NCBI GenBank assembly: GCA_011052255.1
Contig: DRJJ01000243.1
Location: 1-12,022 of the forward strand
Source of the DNA: Gammaproteobacteria bacterium
Lineage (GTDB): Bacteria > Pseudomonadota > Gammaproteobacteria > DRJJ01
Length of the DNA stretch: 12,022 bases
Direction: 5' to 3'
Positions 1-6,592 of the stretch are shown here, piece by piece. The first letter of the stretch is position 1; each line of letters begins with the position of its first letter. The position numbers were made by a program, and so were the translations under genes. The notes under the pieces were generated by a model. That model was not told where the DNA came from. It made no database searches and was given only the letters and a program-made list of their open reading frames with translations.

Positions 1-1129
1 CCGGCAGGCTGGCCAGCGCGATATTGAATGGCTCGACGTTTGCGATCGGTAGTACCAGTTGATGCGGACCGGCCGGGTCAGTGGCCCAGCGGTTATAGCC
101 CGGGTTGAGTTTGTAAAGGCGTTCCAGATCGATCCCTGCCATGTCGGCAGCCAGTGCCAGATCCAGTTGCGAGCCGGTGCTTACAATCAGTATTTGCGGT
201 TTATTTTCCAGTGAGCGTAGCTGCAAGCCGTGCTGATCGGGATCTGCAAATACGTTGCTGATCGCCAGCAGACGTGGTACGTAACCACGGGTTTCTTTCG
301 GTAAACGCAAATGCCAGAAATCGGTTGGACGTTTGCGCTTGCGATTGTATCGAATCGCCTTGTCGACGGTGCCCTGGCCAGAATTGTAGGCCGCCAGTGC
401 CAATAGCCAGTCGCCCTTGAAATGTTTGTTCAGAGCATTCAGGTAGTCCAGTGCGGCATGGGTGGCGGCGATCACATCACGGCGTCCGTCATACCACCAG
501 TCCTGTTTCAGGCCATACATACGACCGGTGCCGGGTATGAATTGCCAGATGCCGGCAGCACGGCCATGTGAATAGGCAAATGGTTGAAATGCGCTTTCGA
601 CGATCGGTAACAGTGCGATTTCGGCAGGCATATTACGCTTGTCTATTTCGTCGAGGATGAAGTACATGAAAGGCTCTGCACGGTCTATCACGCGGTTCAG
701 GTATTCAGGGTGTTTGACGTACCATTGCAGATGGCTCCCGACCCGTTTGTGGTCGGCGTCTGGCAGGCGGTAGCCACTGCGCAGTCGTGCCCAGAGGTCT
801 TGTGCGGCAGGTGGTGGGGCAGGCGGTTCGACGGTTGCTGTCTTGGCCACTACGGGTACGGCTGCGGGTACGGCTGCTGGTTTGTCGGTGTCAGGTTCTG
901 TTGCGGCCTGTTCGGTTATGACCGGATGCCCGGTAATGGCCATCGCAATATTAATGGCAGACTGATGAGGCCATTGTGCGGTATCTTGCTGAGCCGGTCT
1001 TTCTTGCGTGTCCGGGCGTGTATTGGAAGAGGCTGAATCCAGGCCGGCACTGTTGCAGCTAACCAGCGTGATGCTGAGTACCAGCAGGGTAGCCAGTTTG
1101 TCGAGGCGGTATTGTTGCTTGTTATTCAT
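1..1129 (-). CDS. mltD: Membrane-bound lytic murein transglycosylase D (partial, C-terminus beyond left edge)
   Basis: The frame is open from an ATG at 1129 down to base 1, giving 376 codons with no stop. The N-terminus is a lipoprotein signal: a basic stretch, a hydrophobic segment at residues 12-24 and the lipobox LVSC with Cys25, so an outer-membrane lipoprotein is expected. An Ala/Pro-rich linker (about residues 60-110) contains a small AAVP tandem repeat. The GH23/SLT domain then spans about residues 165-285. It includes ESAFQPFAYSHGRAAGIWQF with the catalytic Glu at 178, and AYNSG at 247-251. The following segment, containing NPGYNRWATDPAGPH, matches the MltD region between the SLT domain and the LysM repeats; any LysM repeats would lie outside the window. 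Family function: non-hydrolytic cleavage of peptidoglycan glycan strands, giving 1,6-anhydromuropeptides. It is divergent from the yafS-like gene, as in the E. coli locus, but gloB is not between them. Confidence 0.93.
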   Translation of the reverse strand, partial: MNNKQQYRLDKLATLLVLSITLVSCNSAGLDSASSNTRPDTQERPAQQDTAQWPHQSAINIAMAITGHPVITEQAATEPDTDKPAAVPAAVPVVAKTATVEPPAPPPAAQDLWARLRSGYRLPDADHKRVGSHLQWYVKHPEYLNRVIDRAEPFMYFILDEIDKRNMPAEIALLPIVESAFQPFAYSHGRAAGIWQFIPGTGRMYGLKQDWWYDGRRDVIAATHAALDYLNALNKHFKGDWLLALAAYNSGQGTVDKAIRYNRKRKRPTDFWHLRLPKETRGYVPRLLAISNVFADPDQHGLQLRSLENKPQILIVSTGSQLDLALAADMAGIDLERLYKLNPGYNRWATDPAGPHQLVLPIANVEPFNIALASLP

Positions 1130-1226
1130 AAACCTGTTCCATTTAGCGCCAGCGCACAGAGCTACTTGTAGCTAAGCCGTAATTTGGCTACCTGTTCTGA
1201 TATATCGTCCGGATCCGCATTAGACT

Positions 1227-1254
1227 TTAATATACAACTAATTGTTATTGTTAA
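1227..1254 (-). promoter_or_regulatory. Candidate mltD promoter
   Basis: Read on the minus strand, TTAACA (1254-1249, five of six matches to TTGACA) is separated by 16 bases from TATTAA (1232-1227, four of six). The implied start is near 1220, leaving a leader of about 90 bases before the mltD ATG. The region is AT-rich, so chance matches are likely. The position relative to the CRP-type palindrome is what makes it worth recording. Confidence 0.3.
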
Positions 1255-1273
1255 TAATTTTAAGTTAACGTGT

Positions 1274-1289
1274 TGTGAAATTGATCACA
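1274..1289. promoter_or_regulatory. CRP/Vfr-type binding site in the mltD-yafS divergent region
   Basis: The sequence TGTGAAATTGATCACA matches the CRP half-site consensus TGTGA-N6-TCACA at all ten defined positions. Its centre (1281.5) lies about 61 bases from the predicted starts on both sides: near 1220 for mltD and near 1342 for the yafS-like gene. That is the classic class I activation distance. The match is seen directly. Regulation by CRP is inferred and depends on the organism having a CRP/Vfr homologue. Confidence 0.55.
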
Positions 1290-1329
1290 GCCTGTGGCTT
1301 TATTGTTCCATGCCAGACCCTGCCTTGTC

Positions 1330-1335
1330 TATAAC
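1330..1335 (+). promoter_or_regulatory. Candidate -10 element for the yafS-rnhA-dnaQ operon
   Basis: TATAAC matches TATAAT at five of six positions. No good -35 hexamer lies 16-18 bases upstream, which would fit an activator-dependent promoter with the CRP-type site centred about 61 bases before the implied start near 1342. A second possibility is an extended -10 (TG-C-TATGCT, 1353-1361), but it would leave only a few bases of leader before the ATG at 1373. Confidence 0.25.
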
Positions 1336-1372
1336 TCCGTTCAGGGTGGCTGTGCTATGCTGGCTGTAGATT

Positions 1373-2149
1373 ATGCATGCATCTGAAAACAATGTGTATT
1401 ATGGCCGGGCAATGCGCGACTGGTACGGCAGCGCAGCGGGTCAGGTGGTGCTTGAACAGGAGGTCAGGGCCCTGAGCCAGGTGCTGCCCGATCTGTTTGG
1501 CTACCACTTGCTGCAGATAGGCAGTTGCGGCCAGGATGTGCTGGACAGCAGTCGTATTCTGCACCGTATGGTGATGGATGTGAGTGACTGCCGCCAGCAA
1601 CAAGTGGATACGCTGGCGGGTCTGTGTGCCTTGCCGGACAATTTACCGATTGCATCCGATAGTGTGGATGCGGTTTTGCTATACCATAGTCTGGAGTTCA
1701 GTCAGGATCCGCATCAGGTGCTGCGAGAGGTTGAGCGGGTGCTGGTTCCGGAGGGGCATGTGCTAATAATGGGGTTTAACCCGCGCAGTCTCTGGGGATT
1801 ACGGGCAATGATGCACAGACGTGGGGATACCATGCCGTGGAATGGTCGATTTGTGAATCAGCCGCGCTTGCGTGACTGGTTATCCCTGCTTGGATTTGAT
1901 GTGATTGATGTGCAGCCGCTGTGTTTTCAGGCGCCACTCAAGCATGTGCCCGGAACCGGGGGGCTGCAATTTATGGCGCGCTGGGGTGCCCGGTGGTGGC
2001 CCTGGTTTTGCGGGGTGTATCTGATGACGGCGCGCAAGAAGGTGTCGACCATGACACCAATAAAACCACGCTGGCAACCGCGACGCCGGCTGGTGGCAGG
2101 TTTGTCTGAACCGGCTTCACGAGGAATGCAACGCAATGGACGAAGTTGA
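1373..2149 (+). CDS. yafS: YafS-like SAM-dependent methyltransferase
   Basis: A 258-residue protein with a class I methyltransferase core. A degenerate motif I is seen as LLQIGSCG (46-53). The Methyltransf_11-type region follows: LCALPDNLPIASDSVDAVLL (84-103), then HSLEFSQDPHQVLREVERVL (105-124), EGHVLIMGFNPRSLWGLR (127-144) and a terminal strand VYLMTARK. The motif and its position beside rnhA, dnaQ and mltD fit the YafS family, whose substrate is not established to my knowledge. The C-terminal tail (about 220-258) is basic and Arg-rich, with no recognised domain. The start at 1373 has only a weak ribosome-binding sequence; the next in-frame ATG (1412, before RDWYGS) would drop 13 residues. 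The 3' end overlaps rnhA by 14 bases, implying translational coupling in a yafS-rnhA-dnaQ operon. Confidence 0.85.
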   Translation: MHASENNVYYGRAMRDWYGSAAGQVVLEQEVRALSQVLPDLFGYHLLQIGSCGQDVLDSSRILHRMVMDVSDCRQQQVDTLAGLCALPDNLPIASDSVDAVLLYHSLEFSQDPHQVLREVERVLVPEGHVLIMGFNPRSLWGLRAMMHRRGDTMPWNGRFVNQPRLRDWLSLLGFDVIDVQPLCFQAPLKHVPGTGGLQFMARWGARWWPWFCGVYLMTARKKVSTMTPIKPRWQPRRRLVAGLSEPASRGMQRNGRS

Positions 2150-2567
2150 AATTTTTACCGATGGTGCCTGTCGCGGTAATCCCGGGCCAGGAGGCTGGGG
2201 TGCATTACTGCGTTCTGGTGGCAAGGAGAAAACCCTGTCCGGTGCCGAGCGGGACACCACCAACAACCGTATGGAGATGATGGCAGCCATCATGGCACTG
2301 GAATCGCTAAAGCGTCCGTGCAAGGTAAAGCTGACGACTGATTCGCAATACGTACTTAAGGGAATAACCGAATGGATGCCGGGCTGGAAAAAGCGTGGCT
2401 GGAAAACCGCCAGCCGGCAGCCGGTTAAAAATGTTGATCTGTGGAAACGGCTTGATAAGGTGGCCGGTGGTCATGAGATCAAATGGCAATGGGTGCGTGG
2501 GCATACCGGGCACCCGGAGAATGAGATTGCTGATCAGTTGGCGACTGGGGCGATTGATAGTTTGTAA
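2136..2567 (+). CDS. rnhA: Ribonuclease HI
   Basis: A 143-residue single-domain RNase H that cleaves the RNA strand of RNA-DNA hybrids in the cytoplasm (R-loops and RNA primers). All active-site residues of the family are present: Asp9 in FTDGACRGNPGPGGWG, Glu47 in NNRMEMMAA, Asp69 in TTDSQYV, His123 in VRGHTGHPENE and Asp133 in IADQLA. The basic protrusion is also visible around WMPGWKKRGWK (80-90). Length is normal (E. coli 155). The ATG at 2136 has a good GAGGA ribosome-binding sequence at 2121-2125 inside the end of the upstream methyltransferase gene. Unlike E. coli, where rnhA and dnaQ are divergent, here they are in tandem, 12 bases apart. Confidence 0.98.
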   Translation: MDEVEIFTDGACRGNPGPGGWGALLRSGGKEKTLSGAERDTTNNRMEMMAAIMALESLKRPCKVKLTTDSQYVLKGITEWMPGWKKRGWKTASRQPVKNVDLWKRLDKVAGGHEIKWQWVRGHTGHPENEIADQLATGAIDSL

Positions 2568-2579
2568 CAGGGTTTTTAT

Positions 2580-3296
2580 ATGAGACAGATAGTACTGGAT
2601 ACTGAAACCACCGGGCTTGATCCGTCACAGGGTCATCGCATTATTGAAATTGGCTGCGTCGAACTGCAGGGGCGTCGGCTAACCGGTAATGCCTATCATC
2701 AATATCTGCAACCCGATCGGGAAATCGATGCCGGGGCGATTGAAGTGCATGGCATCACCAATGAATTTTTGCAGGACAAGCCGCGTTTTGTCGATGTGGT
2801 CGATGACTTTATCGAGTTTATTCGTGGTGCCGAGCTGGTGATCCATAACGCACCATTCGATGTTGGCTTTATTAATAACGAGCTGGGTTTGCTGAAGGCT
2901 GAGCAGCCACGCATAAAAGACCTGTGCGGGGTGCTGGATACGCTGAAGATGGCGCGCGACATGCACCCCGGTCAGCGCAATAATCTGGATGCGCTGTGTA
3001 AGCGCTACGAGATTGATAATTCCAGCCGTGATAAACATGGCGCGTTGCTTGATGCCGAAATTCTGGCTGATGTGTATCTGGCCATGACCGGCGGGCAGGT
3101 CGCACTGACCCTGTCGGCTGGTGATGAGGCCGGTGGTCAGCAGCAGGGCGGCAGTGACATCAGGCGTCTGTCGGCCGACCGGCCTCGTCTGCAGGTGGTA
3201 CAGGCGACAGCTGAAGAGCTGGCTGAACATCAGCAATACCTCGAAAAACTCGATCAATCCAGCGGCGCTGATTGTGTCTGGCGCTCGATTGATTAG
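2580..3296 (+). CDS. dnaQ: DNA polymerase III epsilon subunit (3'-5' proofreading exonuclease)
   Basis: A 238-residue DEDDh exonuclease, the proofreading subunit of the replicative polymerase core. Exo I is LDTETTG (Asp7, Glu9), Exo II is HNAPFDVGF (Asp94) and Exo III is DKHGALLDAE (His153, Asp158). These align with E. coli Asp12, Glu14, Asp103, His162 and Asp167. After the catalytic domain, GGQVALTL (171-178) fits the QxxLxL-type sequence through which epsilon binds the beta clamp. A Gly/Gln-rich linker and a C-terminal segment (about 195-238), expected to contact the alpha subunit, follow. Length is close to E. coli (243). It lies 12 bases after rnhA, with only a weak CAGGG upstream of the ATG, so coupling to rnhA is plausible. 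Confidence 0.97.
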   Translation: MRQIVLDTETTGLDPSQGHRIIEIGCVELQGRRLTGNAYHQYLQPDREIDAGAIEVHGITNEFLQDKPRFVDVVDDFIEFIRGAELVIHNAPFDVGFINNELGLLKAEQPRIKDLCGVLDTLKMARDMHPGQRNNLDALCKRYEIDNSSRDKHGALLDAEILADVYLAMTGGQVALTLSAGDEAGGQQQGGSDIRRLSADRPRLQVVQATAEELAEHQQYLEKLDQSSGADCVWRSID

Positions 3297-3368
3297 GACG
3301 GGCGACGGCAAACAGGCTAGAATACGCCTTTTCTGAAATCACCTTGAGCGAGTACCCGCTAGAAAATC

Positions 3369-4778
3369 ATGACTATACGAACCCGTTTTGCCCCCAGTCC
3401 TACCGGCTACCTGCATATTGGTGGCGCACGAACTGCGTTATTCTCCTGGCTTTATGCCCGGCGTCACGGTGGCCAGTTTGTGTTACGCATAGAAGACACG
3501 GACCTGGAACGTTCCACTGCCGAGTCGGTTAACGCGATTCTGGAGGGGATGACCTGGCTGGGGCTGGATTATGACGAAGGGCCATTTTACCAGACGCATC
3601 GTTTTGATCGCTATGCAGAAGTGATCCAGAAGCTGCTGGATGAAGGCAAGGCCTATCGTTGCTATTGCAGCAAGGATCGCCTGGATGCTTTGCGCGAACA
3701 GCAAAAAGCGGATAAACAAAAACCACGCTATGACGGCTTATGTATTGACCGTGAAGATCACCCGGATGACCAGCCCTACGTGATTCGCTTCCGTAACCCG
3801 AAATCCGGGCAGGTCATTGTGAATGACATGGTGCGCGGCAAAATCGTGTTCAAAAACACCGAACTGGATGATCTGATTATTGCGCGCAGTGATGGCAGTC
3901 CAACTTATAACCTGACTGTGGTGGTCGATGATCTGGATATGAAGCTCACCCACGTGATTCGTGGTGATGATCACCTGAACAATACCCCTCGACAGATCAA
4001 TATCCTGCAGGCACTGGGTGCAGAGCCGCCGCTATACGCGCATGTGCCGATGATACTGGGCGCCGATGGCAAACGTCTGTCGAAGCGTCACGGTGCAGTG
4101 GGTGTAATGCAGTATCGCGATGATGGCTTTCTGCCGGAGGCCCTGCTGAACTATCTGGTACGACTGGGCTGGTCGCATGGTGATGATGAGGTGTTCAGTA
4201 TCGAACAGCTGGTTGAATTATTTGATCTGGATGCAGTGAATAAATCGGCCTCTACATTCAGCCCCGACAAGCTGTTATGGCTGAATCAGCATTACATCAA
4301 AACGAGTACACCAGAACATATCGCCCGACACCTGAGCTGGCATCTGGGGCAGCGTGACATTGATCCGTCCGGTGGCCCGGATATTCTTGAGGTGATCAAG
4401 GCGCAACAGGAACGCACCAAAACACTGGTTGAGATGGCCGATAGCAGCCGAATTTTTTATCAGGACTACGTAGACTTTGACGACAAGGCTGCGCGCAAGA
4501 ACCTGAAGCCGGCCGCACAGCCAGCCCTGGCCAGGCTGGCAGAGGTACTTGCGGATTGTGATTGGCAGGCCGGTGCCATTCACGCCACGATTGAGGCCAT
4601 TGCAGCAGAACTCGATCTGAAGCTGGGTAAGGTCGCACAACCGTTACGTGTGGCAGTCACGGGCGGTGCGGTTTCGCCACCCATCGACGTGACGCTGGAG
4701 TTAATCGGGCGTGAGCGCAGTCTGGCCGGTATACAGCGAGCGCTGGCCTATATAGAACAACGTGAATCTTCAGGCTGA
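3369..4778 (+). CDS. gltX: Glutamate--tRNA ligase
   Basis: A 469-residue class I aminoacyl-tRNA synthetase that charges tRNA-Glu. The Rossmann fold has the HIGH-type motif PSPTGYLHIGGART (HIGG at 16-19) and the KMSKS-type motif KRLSKR at 235-240. Family features also include RIEDTD (40-45), LTVVVDDLDM (182-191), HVIRGDDH (195-202) and a helical anticodon-binding C-terminus ending IGRERSLAGIQRA. The zinc-binding insertion keeps Cys98, Cys100 and Cys125, but position 127, His in E. coli, is Asp here. Length matches E. coli GltX (471), and it is of the discriminating bacterial type by similarity to that enzyme. The ribosome-binding sequence is weak. A 72-base gap separates it from dnaQ, with a TAGAAT at 3318-3323 but no convincing -35. 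Confidence 0.98.
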   Translation: MTIRTRFAPSPTGYLHIGGARTALFSWLYARRHGGQFVLRIEDTDLERSTAESVNAILEGMTWLGLDYDEGPFYQTHRFDRYAEVIQKLLDEGKAYRCYCSKDRLDALREQQKADKQKPRYDGLCIDREDHPDDQPYVIRFRNPKSGQVIVNDMVRGKIVFKNTELDDLIIARSDGSPTYNLTVVVDDLDMKLTHVIRGDDHLNNTPRQINILQALGAEPPLYAHVPMILGADGKRLSKRHGAVGVMQYRDDGFLPEALLNYLVRLGWSHGDDEVFSIEQLVELFDLDAVNKSASTFSPDKLLWLNQHYIKTSTPEHIARHLSWHLGQRDIDPSGGPDILEVIKAQQERTKTLVEMADSSRIFYQDYVDFDDKAARKNLKPAAQPALARLAEVLADCDWQAGAIHATIEAIAAELDLKLGKVAQPLRVAVTGGAVSPPIDVTLELIGRERSLAGIQRALAYIEQRESSG

Positions 4779-4794
4779 TTTATAAATTAAGAAC

Positions 4795-4906
4795 ATTGGT
4801 TAGGCCGCATGCTTTTTCCATGACCGTTGGCGGCATGGACGCCGCCATCGAGCTTACAGGGATGTATTTACAGCGTGTCATGGAAAAAGCATGCGGCCTA
4901 ACCAAT
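4795..4906. repeat. Palindromic intergenic element: 30-base perfect inverted arms with structured core
   Basis: The left arm (4795-4824) and right arm (4877-4906) are exact reverse complements over all 30 bases; four of the next five flanking bases on each side also pair. The 52-base core (4825-4876) contains a second perfect hairpin, GGCGGC (4829-4834) with GCCGCC (4841-4846), around ATGGAC. It also has TTACAG twice (4854-4859 and 4868-4873). The element starts 16 bases after the gltX stop and ends 59 bases before tRNA-Ala. There is no T-run after the right arm, so it is not a canonical intrinsic terminator, though such a hairpin could still affect RNA ends. The core resembles, from memory, dispersed intergenic repeats common in gammaproteobacterial genomes. 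Confidence 0.85.
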
Positions 4907-4924
4907 GATCTCCTTGAACATCAC

Positions 4925-4953
4925 TTGACAGTCAGGCGCGGCTAGCGTAAATT
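4925..4953 (+). promoter_or_regulatory. Promoter of tRNA-Ala
   Basis: A perfect -35 TTGACA (4925-4930) is followed after exactly 17 bases by TAAATT (4948-4953, four of six matches to TATAAT). The implied start near 4960 lies only a few bases before the mature tRNA 5' end at 4966, as is usual for bacterial tRNA genes. The bases after the -10 (TTCGCC) include a GC segment like a stringent-response discriminator. Confidence 0.65.
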
Positions 4954-4965
4954 TCGCCAACCTTA

Positions 4966-5041
<76 letters not shown>

Positions 5042-5078
5042 TATTTTTCCCGCACACACCCTTCTGGATCAGCACATC

Positions 5079-5267
5079 ATGGTACGTTTCGGACTGTTTC
5101 TGATTTATATCGGCATCGGCCTGGTGGCTGTCGGGATGCTGGTGGGTTTCCCATTCCTGTTAATCGATAGCAAGCACCCGCTCACCAGCCTGATCGGGCT
5201 GGTGCCATATGGTTTTGCGGCTGCCTTGCTGGGTATGGTTATGCGGTTTCTGCACCGATCGGACTAA
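5079..5267 (+). CDS. Small two-helix membrane protein of unknown function
   Basis: A 62-residue open frame that I do not recognise. It has two strongly hydrophobic segments, about residues 4-29 and 37-57, joined by a short polar loop (DSKHP). The first is glycine-rich with small-residue spacing (GIGLVAVGMLVG) suited to helix packing. The C-terminus ends in HRSD. The composition is that of a real inner-membrane protein rather than chance translation, and no gene competes on either strand here. It starts 38 bases after tRNA-Ala with only a weak GGA (5066-5068) upstream, so it may be read from the tRNA transcript. The function is unknown. Confidence 0.6.
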   Translation: MVRFGLFLIYIGIGLVAVGMLVGFPFLLIDSKHPLTSLIGLVPYGFAAALLGMVMRFLHRSD

Positions 5268-5277
5268 AACCGGTCGG
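5255..5277. terminator. Possible terminator-like hairpin between convergent genes
   Basis: CCGATCGG (5255-5262) pairs with CCGGTCGG (5270-5277) through eight pairs, one of them G-U, around the loop ACTAAAA. It overlaps the stop codon of the small membrane-protein gene and lies 16 bases before the end of the opposing dehydrogenase gene. No T-run follows on either strand, so termination is only a possibility. Confidence 0.25.
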
Positions 5278-5292
5278 CAGTATCAATTCGCG

Positions 5293-6567
5293 TTATAGCC
5301 GCCCGTCCACATCCTCTTTCGGGAACAGATACTTCACATCGTAAATAACATGCTCGGGCTTGCACAGGCCGTGAAGTTTTTCGATGCCTATTTCACGAAA
5401 CTGGTCGTGCGCGACCGCGATGATGATGCCGTTATAGGTACCGGCCTGTGGGTCGGTGATAACGTCTACGCCATAGGTGTCATGTGCTTCCTGGGGATCG
5501 ACGCAGGGATCAAAGATATCAACATTCGCATGATATTCCTGAAGTCGGGCGACGATGTCGACCACGCGGGTATTACGCAAATCCGGGCAGTTTTCCTTGA
5601 ATGTTAGGCCGAGTATCAACATCCGGCTGCCTACAATACTGACCCCTTTTTTGGCCATCAGACGCATGGTGGTGTCGGCTACGTATTCACCCATGCCATC
5701 ATTCAGGATACGGGTAGCCGGAATGATGGTTGGCTGGTAGCCGCTTTCCTGTGCCTTGTGGGTCAGGTAATACGGATCGACACCAATGCAATGCCCTCCG
5801 ACCAGACCCGGTCTGAAGGGTAGAAAGTTCCATTTGGTACCGGCGGCTTCAAGTACTTCCTCGGTATCAATACCCAGACGCTCAAATATGTGGGCCAGCT
5901 CATTGATCAGGCCGATGTTGACGTCACGCTGGGTATTTTCAATTACCTTGGAGGCCTCCGCCACCTTGATGCTGCTGGCCAGGTGGGTGCCGGCCTCGAT
6001 GATGCTGCCATATAATTTATCTACCCGTTCGGCTATTTTCGGGGTGGAACCGGAGGTAACCTTGAGGATGTTAGTAACGCGGTGTACTTTATCGCCCGGG
6101 TTGATGCGTTCCGGACTGTAGCCGGCAAAAAAATCAGTGTTAAAAACAAGGCCGGACACCTGTTCCAGTATCGGTATACAGACTTCCTCGGTAGCCCCCG
6201 GGTAAACGGTGGATTCATAGATGACAATATCACCTTTTGACAGCACCGCGCCGACTGTCTTGCTGGCATTTTCCAGTGGAGACAGATCGGGTCGTTTTAC
6301 GTTATCAATTGGCGTGGGTACGGTGACAATGTATATATTACAGTCTGCAATATCATCCAGTTGGCTGGTAAAACTCAAGTGGCTTGCTTCGGCAAACAGT
6401 TCAGGTTCCACTTCCAGGGTCGAGTCTTTATTATTTTTCAGTTCATCGATACGTGCGGTGTTGATATCGAAACCGATGGTATCAAATTGTTTGCCAAACT
6501 CCACTGCCAGAGGCAGGCCAACGTAGCCTAGTCCGACAATACCGATCCTGTTTTCTGTGTTTGCCAT
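5293..6567 (-). CDS. tviB: UDP-N-acetylhexosamine 6-dehydrogenase, TviB/VipA/WbpO type
   Basis: A 424-residue nucleotide-sugar dehydrogenase. The family catalyses two-step NAD-dependent oxidation of the C6 hydroxyl of UDP-GlcNAc or UDP-GalNAc to the uronic acid. The N-terminal Rossmann domain begins IGIVGLGYVGLPLAVEF (GLGYVG at 12-17). The central helix region contains KVAEASKVIENTQRDVNIGL (201-220). The catalytic Cys260 sits in GLVGGHCIGVDPYYL, and the C-terminal UDP-binding domain contains LGLTFKENCPDLRNTRV. The GGHCIGVDPYYLTHKAQ signature favours the TviB/WbpO/CapL group over UDP-glucose dehydrogenase (Ugd), but GlcNAc versus GalNAc cannot be decided. It starts 25 bases after galE with an AGAGAAGG ribosome-binding sequence, so the two form an operon feeding surface polysaccharide synthesis. 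Confidence 0.93.
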   Translation of the reverse strand: MANTENRIGIVGLGYVGLPLAVEFGKQFDTIGFDINTARIDELKNNKDSTLEVEPELFAEASHLSFTSQLDDIADCNIYIVTVPTPIDNVKRPDLSPLENASKTVGAVLSKGDIVIYESTVYPGATEEVCIPILEQVSGLVFNTDFFAGYSPERINPGDKVHRVTNILKVTSGSTPKIAERVDKLYGSIIEAGTHLASSIKVAEASKVIENTQRDVNIGLINELAHIFERLGIDTEEVLEAAGTKWNFLPFRPGLVGGHCIGVDPYYLTHKAQESGYQPTIIPATRILNDGMGEYVADTTMRLMAKKGVSIVGSRMLILGLTFKENCPDLRNTRVVDIVARLQEYHANVDIFDPCVDPQEAHDTYGVDVITDPQAGTYNGIIIAVAHDQFREIGIEKLHGLCKPEHVIYDVKYLFPKEDVDGRL

Positions 6568-6592
6568 ATGCCTTCTCTTTGGTATTGATAGC

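Noticed and set aside
710..1036. A 108-codon plus-strand frame rich in Gly and Cys
   Set aside because: It lies antisense to the linker of mltD, and its composition reflects the reverse complement of Ala/Pro-rich codons. The minus-strand lipoprotein reading is clearly real.
2679..3311. A 210-codon open frame on the minus strand across dnaQ
   Set aside because: It is antisense to a gene with every DEDDh catalytic residue intact and encodes no recognisable domain; it is a by-product of dnaQ codon use.
3289..3323. gltX promoter formed by TTGATT (3289-3294) and TAGAAT (3318-3323)
   Set aside because: The -10-like hexamer is good, but the spacing is 23 bases, too long for a sigma70 promoter, and the hexamer at 17-base spacing (AGGACG) does not resemble a -35.
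4275..4640. A 121-codon minus-strand frame inside gltX
   Set aside because: Antisense to the GltX anticodon-binding region, with no motif or start signal.
4795..4906. The palindromic element as a standard intrinsic terminator of gltX
   Set aside because: No T-run follows the right arm, and the 52-base core with its own hairpin is far larger than a terminator loop; the TTTTT lies inside the left arm.
4791..4921. GAACAT at 4791-4796 and 4916-4921 as a target-site duplication around the palindromic element
   Set aside because: The left copy overlaps the arm by two bases and the right copy lies nine bases outside its arm, so they are not placed symmetrically; a chance 6-mer is the simpler explanation.
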